Below, one piece after another: positions 15,878 to 25,544 of a stretch of 64,000 nt of DNA. Position 1 is the stretch's first letter. Every line of letters starts with the position of its first letter. The notes under the pieces are model-generated. The model saw only the letters and a list, made by a program, of their open reading frames with translations, ran no database searches and was not told the DNA's origin. Origin of the DNA: Moorella mulderi DSM 14980. Its GTDB lineage: Bacteria > Bacillota > DSM-521 > Neomoorellales > Neomoorellaceae. The stretch is taken from contig NZ_LTBC01000001.1 of the NCBI RefSeq assembly GCF_001594015.1, forward strand, positions 1-64,000, in the 5' to 3' direction. The position numbers and the translations under genes were made by a program.

Positions 15878-17064
15878 ATTTACTGGAAGGTTTTTTCCTG
15901 GCCCTGGAGGGCATCTGGAGCAACAAACTGCGCTCTTTCCTGACCATGCTGGGAATCACCATTGGCATCGCTGCCGTCATCGCCGTGGTGGCGGTGGGCG
16001 AAGGGGGTCGCGCCCTCCTGATGCAGGAAATGGAAAAGATTGGTAGTAACCTTTTTGCCGTTTATATACCCTGGGACAGCAGCCAAATGCCGCGGGAGAA
16101 CGAGTTAACCCTGGAGGATGTGGCGGCCATCAAGGAACTGGTGCCGGCGGTGAAATACCTGGCCCCTTCCAGCTTCAGCCAGGCGAGCATTACCTCGGGC
16201 CGCAAAGAACAGGCGGTAACTGTCCAGGGTACGACTGCCGATTATGGACCGGTGCGCAATGTCGAGATGCTCCGCGGCCGTTTTTTAACGGTTGCCGACG
16301 TAGCTGCCGCCCGGCCGGCTGTGGTCGTGGATGAAAAGCTGGCCGTAGAGCTTTTTCGCTCCCGGGATGTGGTCGGCAAGCAGGTGCTCCTGAAAGGGGC
16401 CAGCGCCGTCATTGTGGGGGTTACTAAGGCCGACACCTCCTTTTTAACCGGTGGCGACCAGTCCCGTACCGTTTATATTCCCATCACCTACTGGCAGCAA
16501 CTTTTTTCCCGGCGCCTGATCAACCAGCTGGAAGGACAGGCTGCCAGCAAGGACCAGGTGGATACAGCCATGAAGCTGGCGGTGCGGGTTCTGGAGCGGC
16601 GGCATAATGCCCAGCCGGGCCGCTACCAGACAGTGAGCATGGAACAGCAAATGGCCGTGGCCAACCGGGTGACCGGAATTTTAACCTTGATTATCGGGGC
16701 CATTGCCGCCATCTCCCTTTTTGTCGGCGGCATCGGCGTTATGAATATCATGCTGGTTTCGGTTACGGAACGGACGCGGGAAATCGGTATCCGCATGGCC
16801 CTGGGGGCCAGGCGCCGGGATATCCTGGGCCAGTTCCTGGTGGAGGCCATTACCATCAGCCTGGTGGGCGGCGTCCTGGGGATGCTTATCGGTGCCGGCG
16901 GCGCCTTTGTCATCGCCCATTTCGCCCACTGGCCGCCCCTGGTTTCCTGGAGCACGGTCGTGCTGGCCTTTGCCTTCAGCACAGCCGTGGGCCTCTTCTT
17001 TGGCCTTTACCCGGCCAACAAGGCCGCCCGCCTGGACCCCATCGAGGCTTTACGGTACGAGTAA
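15874..17064 (+). CDS. MacB-like FtsX-domain permease
   Basis: 396 residues. First membrane helix at about 20-40 ([20 protein letters not shown]), then a large extracytoplasmic MacB_PCD domain (about 45-265), then three helices in the FtsX domain (about 275-390). The latter carries [20 protein letters not shown] and [12 protein letters not shown], the ATPase-contacting coupling region. It forms the membrane part of a tripartite-like exporter with the two genes upstream. It ends the operon. A small hairpin (GGTATGCC/GGCATACC, 17070-17091) follows but lacks a T-run. Confidence 0.92.
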   Translation: MNLLEGFFLALEGIWSNKLRSFLTMLGITIGIAAVIAVVAVGEGGRALLMQEMEKIGSNLFAVYIPWDSSQMPRENELTLEDVAAIKELVPAVKYLAPSSFSQASITSGRKEQAVTVQGTTADYGPVRNVEMLRGRFLTVADVAAARPAVVVDEKLAVELFRSRDVVGKQVLLKGASAVIVGVTKADTSFLTGGDQSRTVYIPITYWQQLFSRRLINQLEGQAASKDQVDTAMKLAVRVLERRHNAQPGRYQTVSMEQQMAVANRVTGILTLIIGAIAAISLFVGGIGVMNIMLVSVTERTREIGIRMALGARRRDILGQFLVEAITISLVGGVLGMLIGAGGAFVIAHFAHWPPLVSWSTVVLAFAFSTAVGLFFGLYPANKAARLDPIEALRYE

Positions 17065-17246
17065 GATACTGGGGGTATGCCACGAGGCATACCTCTACTC
17101 GACCACCTTACTTTAATATATATGTGAATTCCATTAGCCCGACTATTTTACAAAAAGAATCCAATGGTTGGTTATTAGAATAATAAAGATTTAGGCAAGA
17201 AATGCTACCTCAGAGCCCTATAAAGGTAACAAGCTGGGATTTTATA

Positions 17247-17510
17247 TCATTCGTCATTACCATAGTGGTGTTCCTGGTTGCGCCTGCTTAAATTGGTTCC
17301 CGGGTAAATGGCCACCAGGCCCAGCGCCGGACGGCTTTGCGGTTGACCAAGAATCCTTCCTTCCGCAGCTGGGCTGTAATTCACCTGGAACCGTTATGTT
17401 TTCAATTTTTTGTTCATCGGTGAAGAAAGAGGGCGACTTTTCTACTACCATATTTCTCCAGCAGTTAAGTATGGATGGGTGAATGCCGTATTCATTTGAC
17501 GCTTAGGCCC
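17247..17510 (-). mobile_element. degraded IS3-family transposase remnant
   Basis: The minus strand reads EYGIHPSILNCWRNMVVEKS and PSFFTDEQK, like the end of IS3 orfA. It continues with QLRKEGFLVNRKAVRRWA and, after a frameshift, AIYPGTNLSRRNQEHHYG, which is the orfB block that precedes the DDE catalytic domain. At least two frameshifts are present, and the catalytic domain and terminal repeats are gone. The rest of the 17,065-17,628 gap holds nothing recognised. Confidence 0.7.
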
Positions 17511-17628
17511 TCCTGTTTTCGTGTCTAGTTTTATGGGTCCATTATAAGGCGTCTTTGCTTTGGGCCTGGTGATTCGGCCGGCCTCCCGCCTACCTGGGCT
17601 AACCCGACTCCTTTGGGTTGTCCTTAAA

Positions 17629-18483
17629 TTAGCGAGGCGCCGGCTCCCTCGTGGCCCGTAAGGTAAGGACCGTCACCTCCGGCGGACAAAAGAGGCGAAC
17701 GGGCACAATGGACGTCCCGAGGCCGCGATTCGTGTATACCCATGTTCTCGTCCCTTCAACACGGTGCAAACCTTGAGAGTATTTGCGCCCTAGGGGCGGA
17801 TAAGCGAGGCCGCCGACGCCCGGCAGGCAAACTTGCCCCCCGTGGCTGTGGCCTGAAAGCACAAGGGGAAGGCCGGCTTCGGCCGCCCTTGGAGCAAAAT
17901 CCGGGGCATGAGCCAGCAGGATTTTAAAAGCGTCCATGGGCACGTTCGTTAGAGCCTTGTCCAAATCAGGCTCACCGGTGAAAGGGTCGTCCACGCCCAC
18001 GAGCCAAAACGGCACTCCACCGTTCTCCAGACGAACGCTTTCGTTCACCAAGACGTTGATGCCTTTGCCTGCAAGGGCGCGTACAACAACGGCTTGGCCC
18101 ACCGCATGGTCGTGGTTGCCTAGGACAGCATACGCCCCCAAAGGCGCCTTAATCCCTTCAAGAGGTAATGCATCCACAAGGGAAGGCGGCGCCGACATGT
18201 CAAGAAGATCGCCGGTCAAGACGACCACGTCAGGGGAAAGGGAGCGAACGCGCTCGATCACGCTGATCACGCGGTCCTTGTGGCGAAACCACCCAAAGCC
18301 GTAGTGTACATCGCTCAACTGAATGATGCGAAGACCATCAAGCTCTGGAGGAAGCGTCTCCAAGCGAACCTCCACCGTTTCCACGGTCAGGCGGTGCGAC
18401 CCTAAAACACTTTCAAACACCAGAAGCAATAAGAACCCCAACAAGAGGGCGGCTCCGAAAAGCCATCTTCGCCATGGCTTCAT
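17629..18483 (-). CDS. membrane-anchored metallophosphoesterase
   Basis: 284 residues. One N-terminal membrane segment (about 8-25), then a calcineurin-like domain with all metal-binding motifs: QLSDVHYG (about 55), GDLLD (about 91), LGNHDH (about 121), LAHAPD and SGHSHGGQ (about 213). It ends with the usual RGLGTS motif of YkuE/YaeI-like enzymes. Family members hydrolyse phosphoesters such as UDP-diacylglucosamine or lipid-linked phosphates at the membrane. The substrate here is unknown. It is transcribed with, or just after, the DUF5317 gene upstream. Confidence 0.9.
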   Translation of the reverse strand: MKPWRRWLFGAALLLGFLLLLVFESVLGSHRLTVETVEVRLETLPPELDGLRIIQLSDVHYGFGWFRHKDRVISVIERVRSLSPDVVVLTGDLLDMSAPPSLVDALPLEGIKAPLGAYAVLGNHDHAVGQAVVVRALAGKGINVLVNESVRLENGGVPFWLVGVDDPFTGEPDLDKALTNVPMDAFKILLAHAPDFAPRAAEAGLPLVLSGHSHGGQVCLPGVGGLAYPPLGRKYSQGLHRVEGTRTWVYTNRGLGTSIVPVRLFCPPEVTVLTLRATREPAPR

Positions 18484-18598
18484 CCCTCATCCTCCCAACG
18501 AAGGTGGTCAGGCAAAGCACCACCAATGTCAGACAGACGCTTTGATTAGAAGCTGCTCTATGGTTTGTCACTGTTCTATGGATTGTTACTTTGTATGC

Positions 18599-19144
18599 TC
18601 ACTCCTTCTTGCGTAGCATGAGCGTGGGAATGAGGAACAACGCTCCGACCGCCTTTACGAGGTCACCAGGACTCACAACCGATGGATGAAACCATAACAA
18701 GCGAGGAAGGTAAACGACATCGGAAAGAAAATAAAAACGGGTTTCGTTCGTTGCAAATGCATGCAGAGGATCAAGTCCCTTTTTTAAATATAGATTCATC
18801 AGTTCGGGGTCGCGTGTGACATGCGCTTCCTCAACGGGCATCGCAAATCCATTTGCGGTGACAACAAAAAAATTGAGAAACATACCAACGCCAACGATCA
18901 AGAGAGGAACATTTCTTCTATTGGCCCAGAAAAAAATAAAAGCAAATAAATGTCCCGCAATCCAAGCGTACGGGATCATCTCCGGATTATCTTTAGTAAG
19001 ATCCAAAATAATCATACCAACAAAACCAAACCCAACCTTGTCTAGTTTATACATTTCATCAATCATCTTTTTAAAACTTCCACCCATAGCTTTCCCGATG
19101 ATGAAAGCAATAAAAGGAACTAGGCTTAAAAAGCTGAGCTTCAT
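18599..19144 (-). CDS. DUF5317 family membrane protein
   Basis: 181 residues with four to five hydrophobic helices. The block VGMFLNFFVVTANGFAMPVE matches the conserved 'LNFxVxxANGGxMPV' core of DUF5317. Another helix and ...FLIPTLMLRKKE close the protein. ATG with GGAG upstream in a purine-rich leader. The DNA is visibly more AT-rich than the flanking genes, as is the region out to 19,250, so this pair may have been acquired separately. Function of the family is unknown. Confidence 0.8.
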   Translation of the reverse strand: MKLSFLSLVPFIAFIIGKAMGGSFKKMIDEMYKLDKVGFGFVGMIILDLTKDNPEMIPYAWIAGHLFAFIFFWANRRNVPLLIVGVGMFLNFFVVTANGFAMPVEEAHVTRDPELMNLYLKKGLDPLHAFATNETRFYFLSDVVYLPRLLWFHPSVVSPGDLVKAVGALFLIPTLMLRKKE

Positions 19145-19394
19145 TTTTTCCTCTCCTGATTGGTGATCTGGTTATGTCCCACTAATTACTGGTCGAAAAA
19201 AAGCGAAGTTTATCTGTCATGTACATAACGCGCGCGAAGAGATGTTTATACGTTCAGCCGGCCGATGACGGGCAGGCATAACAGGCATAATCCGCCTCAA
19301 TATAAAAAAATCCGATTTGAAGTGTCAGGCCTTCTACTTGAAGTGCCGGCGTTATGGCAGCCAAAGTTTACCCTCCATGTCCCGGGTAGATCTA

Positions 19395-19566
19395 TGCCGC
19401 TGACGCGGTACCATTACCAGGAAAAGCGGGCCACCTGCGGGGCGTCCAGGAACTGCTAGCAGCCCCTGACGCCGTGGTATAAGGCAGCCACTTCGATATG
19501 CAGCATGGCTATGCCGCAGTCCAGGCGTTTGGGCAGGTTATAAGTGGGTACCAGCGGGCAAAGGGG
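19395..19566 (-). pseudogene. C-terminal remnant of a nitroreductase
   Basis: The minus strand reads YNLPKRLDCGIAMLHIEVAA then LYHGVRG, a stop, and FLDAPQVARFSW before another stop. This resembles the C-terminal quarter of TM1586-type nitroreductases. No 5' part is seen between 19,566 and 19,635. The rest of the 19,145-19,635 gap has no recognised gene. Confidence 0.5.
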
Positions 19567-19635
19567 ATCTCCACAAATCACACCCCCGTCATTACTCTTA
19601 ATATTTTCCGAATTATGGTATCATCCACGGCATCA

Positions 19636-21594
19636 TTATTCCCGGGTTACCAGCACCTGCTGCCGGGCCGGGGACCAGGTGACCCGGTACCCCAGGGCTT
19701 CGGCGACATAACGGGCCGGGAGGAAAACCCGGTCATAACGGTTCAGGGGGGCTACATCCAGGCTTTCCCGCTGGCCGTCGCGTTCCATCTCCGCCCGGCC
19801 GGAATAAAACCGCAGAACATGACCGGCTCCCTGCAGGGTTACCGTCTCAGTGGCGGGATCCCAGCCAATGCCTTCCTCGGGAACACCCAGGGCCAGGGCC
19901 AGGTAACGCAGGGGGACGTAGGTGCGGTCGTTTTCAATAAAGGGGGCGACATCCATCGCCTGCGCCTGGCCATTACTGGTGTAGCCCTTCTGCCCGGGGG
20001 TAATGGCCACCGGCACGGCGCTCCCATAAATGGTAAAGGTGCGGCTAATGGCTTCCCGGCCCTGGCTGTCATAGGCCTTAACTACGAGGCTCCCTTCCCC
20101 AGCCAGGCGGTTGAAATCAATGCTTAGCTGGTAGGGCGGGCTGGCAGGGCTACCCACAAGCTCGCCATTTAAGTAATATTCCACCCTGCTGATGAAGGGG
20201 TCGTAAAGCTTGACGGCGGCCCCCAGGGTAACTTCCCCCTGGATGGCCATGCGATCCTCGAGTTCCCGGTAGGTTCCGGGGGCTTCCTGGCCGACCTGTT
20301 CCAGGTAGTGGGGGCTGGCGATGGCTTCCCGGTAGGCGGTCAAAACCTCCCGGTTGTCATCCAGGCGATAATCGCTCACCTTCGCCTGGGTGTAGAGGGG
20401 GTCGCTTTCGTTGAGATCAAAGTAGACCACCGCCTTGACCCGCGGGTAGAGGAGGGGCAGGGTGCGGTAGAATTTACGAATATTAAAGGCGGCCCAGCGG
20501 CTGACATCGGCCCGGCCGGGGCTCAACACCGTGTGGGCAATGCCGAACTCGCCCACCATCAGGGGCTTGCGGCCGGCGAAAATGCGGTACCAGTAGTCCA
20601 GGCGCTGCAGGGGATCCAGGCCCGCCCCCGGTTGATCGGCGCGGCCGCTCAGGTAGTAGTCGCTGTAGAAGTTGACCCCCACCCAGTCGACATAGTCATC
20701 GCCGGGGTAATACTCCAGGGCCGCGGCTTTGACCCCCTCCGGCTGGACAATATCAAAGGGGTTCCAGACCATGGCCACGTTAGGTGCTTCCTGGTGCATA
20801 ATGGTCGCCGCCCGGCGAAACCAGGCGACGTAGGCAGCGGGGTCGCCATGCCAGGCGTTGGTGCCCTCCATATTCATTTCCGAGGCGAATCGGAGAAAAA
20901 CAGGGATTTTATAGGCGGCAAGCTCCCGGGCGATGGCCACCAGATCCTCCTCCTGCAGGCCCTCCATGCCACCGTTGGGCTCCAGGGCCAGGACCAGGCC
21001 CGCGCCAGGCACCTGCCGAGCTTTCTCCATCGTATCCCGGGGTAAAACAAAGTTGCCCGGCCCGTAGATATGGCCGTAGCCTAAATAGAGGGCGTGCTGG
21101 CGACCGTAAAGGTCTTTGACCCGGTTGTAGTCGTTCCCGGCAGGCCCCCGCTCTTCATAAAGGCCCAGGTAGGTGCCGGCAGCCGGCTCAAATTTAGCCA
21201 GGGTTATCCGCCCGGGATCCGTCACCGGGAAAAAGAGGCGCAGCACCGATTTCAGGCTCTCGCCCCGGGCCGTATCCCCCCAGGCCCAGTCGGGTACCCC
21301 TGCCTGCTGGAAGAGGGCGGCCTCCTTCACGTAGGCTGCCCCGGCCTCGGCCAGTTTCCCCTGGCGGTCGCAGAGGCGGAAGATCTTCTGCCAGGCCAGG
21401 CCGGCGTTGATCAGGTCGCCGCTGGCCTCAAAAGCAGCGGCGGCGTTGCGGTAGAGGCTCTCGGCCGTGGCCGGGTCACCGGCCTCCAGTTCCCCGGCGC
21501 GCTGGTAGTCCTGCCAGGGGTCAGCCCAGGCGGCTGCTGGCGGGATCAGCAACAAGAATAAAAGAATGACAACTATACGCAGCGATACCTTCAT
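19636..21594 (-). CDS. secreted glycosidase-like protein fused to stalk domain
   Basis: 652 residues. Signal peptide (about 1-25, ends AWA), a helical TPR-like segment (about 25-110), then a TIM-barrel domain (about 135-425) resembling GH26 beta-mannanases. Candidate catalytic glutamates are in RFASEMNMEG (acid/base) and VGEFGIAH (nucleophile). An Ig-like segment follows (about 440-520), then a copper-amine-oxidase N-terminal 'stalk' domain (about 530-650: YVPLRYLALALG, FLPARYVAEALG). Probably an extracellular polysaccharide hydrolase held at the surface. The motif-level GH26 call is good, but activity is unproven. A 68-bp copy of part of this gene lies at 11,925. Confidence 0.82.
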   Translation of the reverse strand: MKVSLRIVVILLFLLLIPPAAAWADPWQDYQRAGELEAGDPATAESLYRNAAAAFEASGDLINAGLAWQKIFRLCDRQGKLAEAGAAYVKEAALFQQAGVPDWAWGDTARGESLKSVLRLFFPVTDPGRITLAKFEPAAGTYLGLYEERGPAGNDYNRVKDLYGRQHALYLGYGHIYGPGNFVLPRDTMEKARQVPGAGLVLALEPNGGMEGLQEEDLVAIARELAAYKIPVFLRFASEMNMEGTNAWHGDPAAYVAWFRRAATIMHQEAPNVAMVWNPFDIVQPEGVKAAALEYYPGDDYVDWVGVNFYSDYYLSGRADQPGAGLDPLQRLDYWYRIFAGRKPLMVGEFGIAHTVLSPGRADVSRWAAFNIRKFYRTLPLLYPRVKAVVYFDLNESDPLYTQAKVSDYRLDDNREVLTAYREAIASPHYLEQVGQEAPGTYRELEDRMAIQGEVTLGAAVKLYDPFISRVEYYLNGELVGSPASPPYQLSIDFNRLAGEGSLVVKAYDSQGREAISRTFTIYGSAVPVAITPGQKGYTSNGQAQAMDVAPFIENDRTYVPLRYLALALGVPEEGIGWDPATETVTLQGAGHVLRFYSGRAEMERDGQRESLDVAPLNRYDRVFLPARYVAEALGYRVTWSPARQQVLVTRE

Positions 21595-21760
21595 GCCTAA
21601 CCATCACCTGCTCCTTTTTTGTGGTAATTCGTTCCTAATTTTAACACAGGAGCAGGTAGCAGGAAAGGTAACTTACCAGCTGATCTTTCTTTCTTTTCAA
21701 TGCCTACTTCGAGCTGCAGCTAAGCTTGTTCGAGCGTTTCGAAGCGGGCTCCAAGCTTAA

Positions 21761-21790
21761 CCTGCCTTTTTAGCGGCAGGCTTTTTGTTT
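21761..21790 (+). terminator. intrinsic terminator-like hairpin
   Basis: Plus strand: CCTGCC/GGCAGG with a TTTTTAGC loop followed by CTTTTTGTTT. No plus-strand gene is recognised upstream, so it may be left over from a lost gene. Nothing else is seen between 21,595 and 21,930. Confidence 0.6.
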
Positions 21791-21947
21791 CTTAATCAAA
21801 ACCTAGAGCGGTGAGGAAGATGCCCTCATGGAAGTCATGCATCAATTCTTGCTTAAATTTCAACCGTTAACCATTTTGTAACCCTTTGCCGGGAAGGAGA
21901 TGATAGGATGAAGTTAGAATTTAAAAAGAAGCAAAGGAGTGGCTCTC

Positions 21948-23313
21948 GTGCCCTGCTTAAAAAAGTGGTGTGCCTTAATCATGGGGACAATCTTTTTCCT
22001 CGGCGGGTGCAGCCTCCCCAGCCCGCTGGCTGCCATCAGACCACCTGCGGTGTCCGGACAGGTGGATGAAATCGCTAAAGCCGTTCAGGAGTTGCTGGCA
22101 CCCGGCCAAACCGTGGCCGAAGTCCGCCAGTTACTATCCCCGGACGGCGAAGCCGGGGGGCAAAAGGCTATTGCCGCAGAAGATCTGGACGGAGACGGTG
22201 AGCGGGAATTGGTGGTGGGTTACCAGGGCCCAGAACAAATGGCCGGCGTTTTTATCGCCCACCGCACCCCTCAAGGTTGGCAAAAAGTCTGGCAGAAAGA
22301 GAAACCCGGCCCTCCTGGACTAGACGTTCTAGAGCTAGAGGATCTTACTGGCGATGGTCCGCCTGAGATTATCATAGGCTGGACTATCGGCGCTTCCGCG
22401 GGCAACCAGCTGGAAGTGTTGACTTATGCTCCGGCCGGGAAAGACGGCAGTCTGTCTTACCGTGAAAGCACAAGGGGCGGGCGGCTTGCCCGAAACCTTG
22501 CTGGTCGATCTTAAGGCCGGGCCCTATGACGGCACCATTGATGTCCACCTCATTTACTGGTGGGAAGAAGAGCCATCGGCCCGGGGGAACGGCCGGCTTA
22601 AGTACCAGGCTTTCTACAGTGCTGAGGCCCAGATTCACGGCCTGGGATCTACCCACCAGGCCTTAAGCGGGCGCCTGGCTCTTTGCCCGGAAGGTGGCGC
22701 CGAGATGGCCGCCGTTTACGATAGCGCTTTTTCGGGCAGCGGCTCCCCGCGCCCGGAACTTTATCTTTTGCGCCGGCAGGACGATGGCTGGCAAATCCTC
22801 TGGAGGCCACTGTCCCGGGAATAGCGCAACAGCTACGGCAATATTATTTTTACGGGAGCCAGCCTGGAAGAGTTTATCTTGCAAAGCGATTCCTGGGAAG
22901 CAGGGGATGGTAAAGATCAAATATTCCACGAGGCCAATGCGGGGCCGCACCGCCGGTTTCGGGATGTCTGGCGAAGGCAAGGCGGAAATTACAAGCGGGT
23001 GGCCGCCGAGACAGTATCTACCGCCTACAGTGCCCTGGTGGAATTTATCTACCACCTGAGCTTGGGGCAGGAGGACCAGGCGGCCCAGTGGGCTCTGGAG
23101 CCCAGACTCGTAAGCAAGGCTAAGGAATGGGGTCTTATACAGCAGCCCCTGGGCCAGAGATGGCTTTTGGAATTGCCCGACCCGGCAGCGGAGGTACAGG
23201 GGCCCCTTACCATCGCCAGCGGGCCGGCAGCCGGGGTCCAGGTGATATTCGCTAACCGGGAAGGGAAGTGGCTCCTCAAGGAGCTAAAAAAGGTGCGGGT
23301 AACGGGCAGATAA
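21948..23313 (+). pseudogene. frameshifted lipoprotein with FG-GAP-like repeats
   Basis: Starts at GTG 21948 (AAAGGAG eight bases upstream) with a lipoprotein signal ending LGGC. FG-GAP/calcium-loop-like segments follow (AAEDLDGDGERELVVGYQG and ELEDLTGDGPPEIIIGW). A +1 frameshift near 22,450-22,470 moves the reading to another frame. There PETLLVDLKAGPYDGTIDVH continues to a TAG at 22,822. The same frame then carries on with RNSYGNIIFTG to 23,313. With one frameshift and one stop removed, a single lipoprotein of about 455 residues would result. Probably an inactivated surface protein. Confidence 0.75.
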
Positions 23314-23392
23314 AGGCAAAGGCCCGGCGGTCAGAAGGGGCTAACCATGAACCGAGAGCTGTGGCAACTTGAACGTTACCGTCACTTGTCAC

Positions 23393-23637
23393 TTTAACGA
23401 TGAGATTGGTCGCCTGGCCGATACTCTAAATCACATGACTCAGGAATTGCAGCGGCTGGACAGGCTAAAAAGCGAATTTGTTAGCTCCATCTCCCAATGA
23501 ACTGCGTACTCCTTTAACTTCCATCAAGGGCTTTGTAGTCACCCTGCTGGAAGGACTGCCGGTGGAAGAACGGGAACTGGGCGCGGGCTGGAAATAATCA
23601 ACCGCGAGACCGACCGCCTGACGGGCCTTGAAGCCTT
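23393..23637 (+). pseudogene. sensor histidine kinase fragment (HAMP-HisKA)
   Basis: The plus strand reads FNDEIGRLADTLNHMTQELQ and RLDRLKSEFVSSIS, the HAMP-to-HisKA junction. Then, in shifted frames, come ELRTPLTSIKGFV, TLLEGLPVEERE and LEIINRETDRL. The phosphoacceptor histidine codon is destroyed by an insertion near 23,495. No N-terminal sensor and no ATPase domain follow. Confidence 0.75.
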
Positions 23638-23735
23638 CATACGGCGCGCTGCCTCCAGCTTCCGGCGCAAAACCAGAACCGCTTCCACCAGTTCGTCTAG
23701 CTTCAGGACATGCGGATGGGCCGCCCTCAGAACCA

Positions 23736-24019
23736 CTAGCGCGGCACCGGACCAGGAGCCGATATTATCAACCTCTCCGTCTCCAATTCGGCCGTAGCCG
23801 TGGAACCATTCCAGGTTAACCGCAAGTCCAGGGCCAGGGCTAGGTTCCGCAGTGGGACAACGGTGGTCCCGCTCCCGGCCGGGAGATACAAGCGCCACAT
23901 CCGCCCGTCCAGGCTCACGTCCTCACCTCCCCGGCCACTGTTCTCCTCGCCCCGGTACCGGCCGCCGTTTTAAGCGCCCGCCCGATCAGGCCTGTGTCCC
24001 CGGAAAGTAGTATTCGCAT
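23736..24019 (-). pseudogene. decayed stalk-domain (copper amine oxidase N-type) fragment
   Basis: From ATG 24019 (GGAGGG upstream) the minus strand reads MRILLSGDTGLIGRALKTAA and stops after about 34 codons. In another frame it continues as LDGRMWRLYLPAGSGTTVVP and LRNLALALDLRLTWNG, the signature of stalk domains. Further downstream no conserved sequence is seen. Likely a short gene broken by a frameshift. Confidence 0.5.
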
Positions 24020-24087
24020 CTCCTGCCCTCCTTCGTTTTCCCTTTGTTCTGATTTGCGCCGTCACTTTCCCGCTGAACCTAAACCTT

Positions 24088-24615
24088 TTACCGCCCCGCC
24101 AGCCTCTCCTGAAGCAAATGCTGAATTGCTTCCAGTTCCTCCAAGGAGCGATACGTAAACAGGTGTGCCTCCCAGTGCTGGCCGTAGAGGACTCCACAGC
24201 GCGTCTGGAGGTCCTCTTTCATCCGTTCAACCAGGTAGCCCCAAAGGCGACGGTGGGCTATGTAATCCCCCTCACTGGCTACCTGGAACAGGTGCAGAAG
24301 GATCAGCCGCTTCTCCACGGCTCCGGAGGCCAAAAACGGCCAGTACTTGACCAGGTTGGTCACTCCACCGGCGCTCTCGGTTTCTACGATGATAGTTTCG
24401 CCGGGCGTTTCCAGCCGGAGATCGCCAAACTGGAACCGCTGCAGGACCGGCAGGTTCCAGCCGGGTACGTCGAAGCGGTTGGCGGCGCCCTGGCCGCGAT
24501 AGACCTTCGCTTGGGGGAATCCCTTGGCGACAGCGGCAAGGTAATCTATTGCTTCACGCTCATAGGAAAAACTGGTCACCCAGCCCACCTCTTCAACTAT
24601 TGGACTATCGGACAT
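24088..24615 (-). CDS. hypothetical protein, possible PD-(D/E)XK nuclease fold
   Basis: 175 residues starting MSDSPIVEEVGWVTSFSYER. The centre GDLRLETPGETIIVETESAG followed by a Trp/Phe-rich helix resembles a restriction-endonuclease-like core (acidic residue, hairpin, E-x-E). The catalytic lysine is missing or replaced, so this is only a suggestion. The C-terminal half is helical (a WGYLVERMKEDLQ segment). It stands alone in a stretch of gene remnants but has no internal stops, and its codon use resembles neighbouring genes. Confidence 0.55.
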   Translation of the reverse strand: MSDSPIVEEVGWVTSFSYEREAIDYLAAVAKGFPQAKVYRGQGAANRFDVPGWNLPVLQRFQFGDLRLETPGETIIVETESAGGVTNLVKYWPFLASGAVEKRLILLHLFQVASEGDYIAHRRLWGYLVERMKEDLQTRCGVLYGQHWEAHLFTYRSLEELEAIQHLLQERLAGR

Positions 24616-24779
24616 TTATAAAGGACGCGCGCAAGCCTTCAGCCGGCCTATCCTTTCTAGCGGCTGGTTAGCTTTCCTACAGCCATGCCCAGCAGGACAC
24701 AGGGAACACCGCCGCGTCCGTTATCTGCCAGCGGCTTTTGTCCAGGGCTTTGCACGACGTTACTCGTTACTCCCGCTGG

Positions 24780-24961
24780 CCAGCATCAATATCTATCGGA
24801 ACCAGTTGCCAGGTTGACCCCCCGTCCGTGCTCTTCAGCAGTTCCGTTCCCTGGCCGTCCGCTGTTGCCAGCAGGAGCCAGCCTGCCTTACCTGTCACAA
24901 AGTCCAGTTTCCGCACCTTCTTGCACTTTTCCAGAGCCCGGGCTAGGTCGCAGGCAGTCAA
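24780..24961 (-). pseudogene. Ycf48/BNR-repeat protein fragment
   Basis: The minus strand reads KVRKLDFVTGKAGWLLLATA and ELLKSTDGGSTWQLVPI, one blade of a sialidase/Ycf48-type beta-propeller. Flanking frames have stops and no further blades. Confidence 0.55.
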
Positions 24962-25540
24962 TGCTTTCCGTCATGTTACTCGTATGCTCCCTCGAGTTCC
25001 GGCAGCTTCTTGAACCCCTACTTATAGCTGTTCTCTTACATATAGACGAAAGGAACCACTACTTGATTCCCTCCGCTAAAATCTTCTCCGTTTCCGTTAC
25101 CCCGTAAGATGGGGAGTGAGTTCCCGACCAGATACTTCCTAAGTCGTGGAAGATGTTATGAGCAGTTACCAGCGGCTTACGATTTATTATCGATGATTTT
25201 CTTACAGGGAAGAAATGGTGCCGTCACCATCGGTCAGGTGGACTACCATCTCGGTTTTTTGAGCGGTCCTCCGCTGGGAGGCCCTTCGCAGGTAGAACGG
25301 GCGGAACAAGCACGAATGGAAAGGCAGGACGCCGCAGAACGCACCGAACCAGCCCGGTAACGACCGGGGCATTACCCCTCGCCTGGCGGTACGCCCATTT
25401 AAACCGGTTAAACCGGACCCCTTGTAAACAGCCTCCGGGTATAGTAAGATGAAGCAAGGAAGTAGCTGCATTAACTTTGCCAATTGATCAACACTTGTTT
25501 GCTGGGCACCCGCCAGATAGAAAAAATCCCGGGAAGGTGC
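24962..25540. other. non-coding or fully decayed stretch
   Basis: No gene recognised on either strand. Open frames here lack ribosome binding sites and known motifs. Its right end (from about 25,437) resembles the DNA before the second DUF401 gene (about 33,155-33,255), so the duplication there includes the 5' leader. Confidence 0.5.
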
Positions 25541-25544
25541 ACTT

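Noticed and set aside
24118-24621. 167-codon plus-strand open frame
   Set aside because: Antisense to the 24,088-24,615 gene, whose minus-strand product has a more protein-like composition.
25202-25483. 93-codon minus-strand frame upstream of DUF401 copy 1
   Set aside because: No motif, no ribosome binding site, and part of it lies in the duplicated leader.
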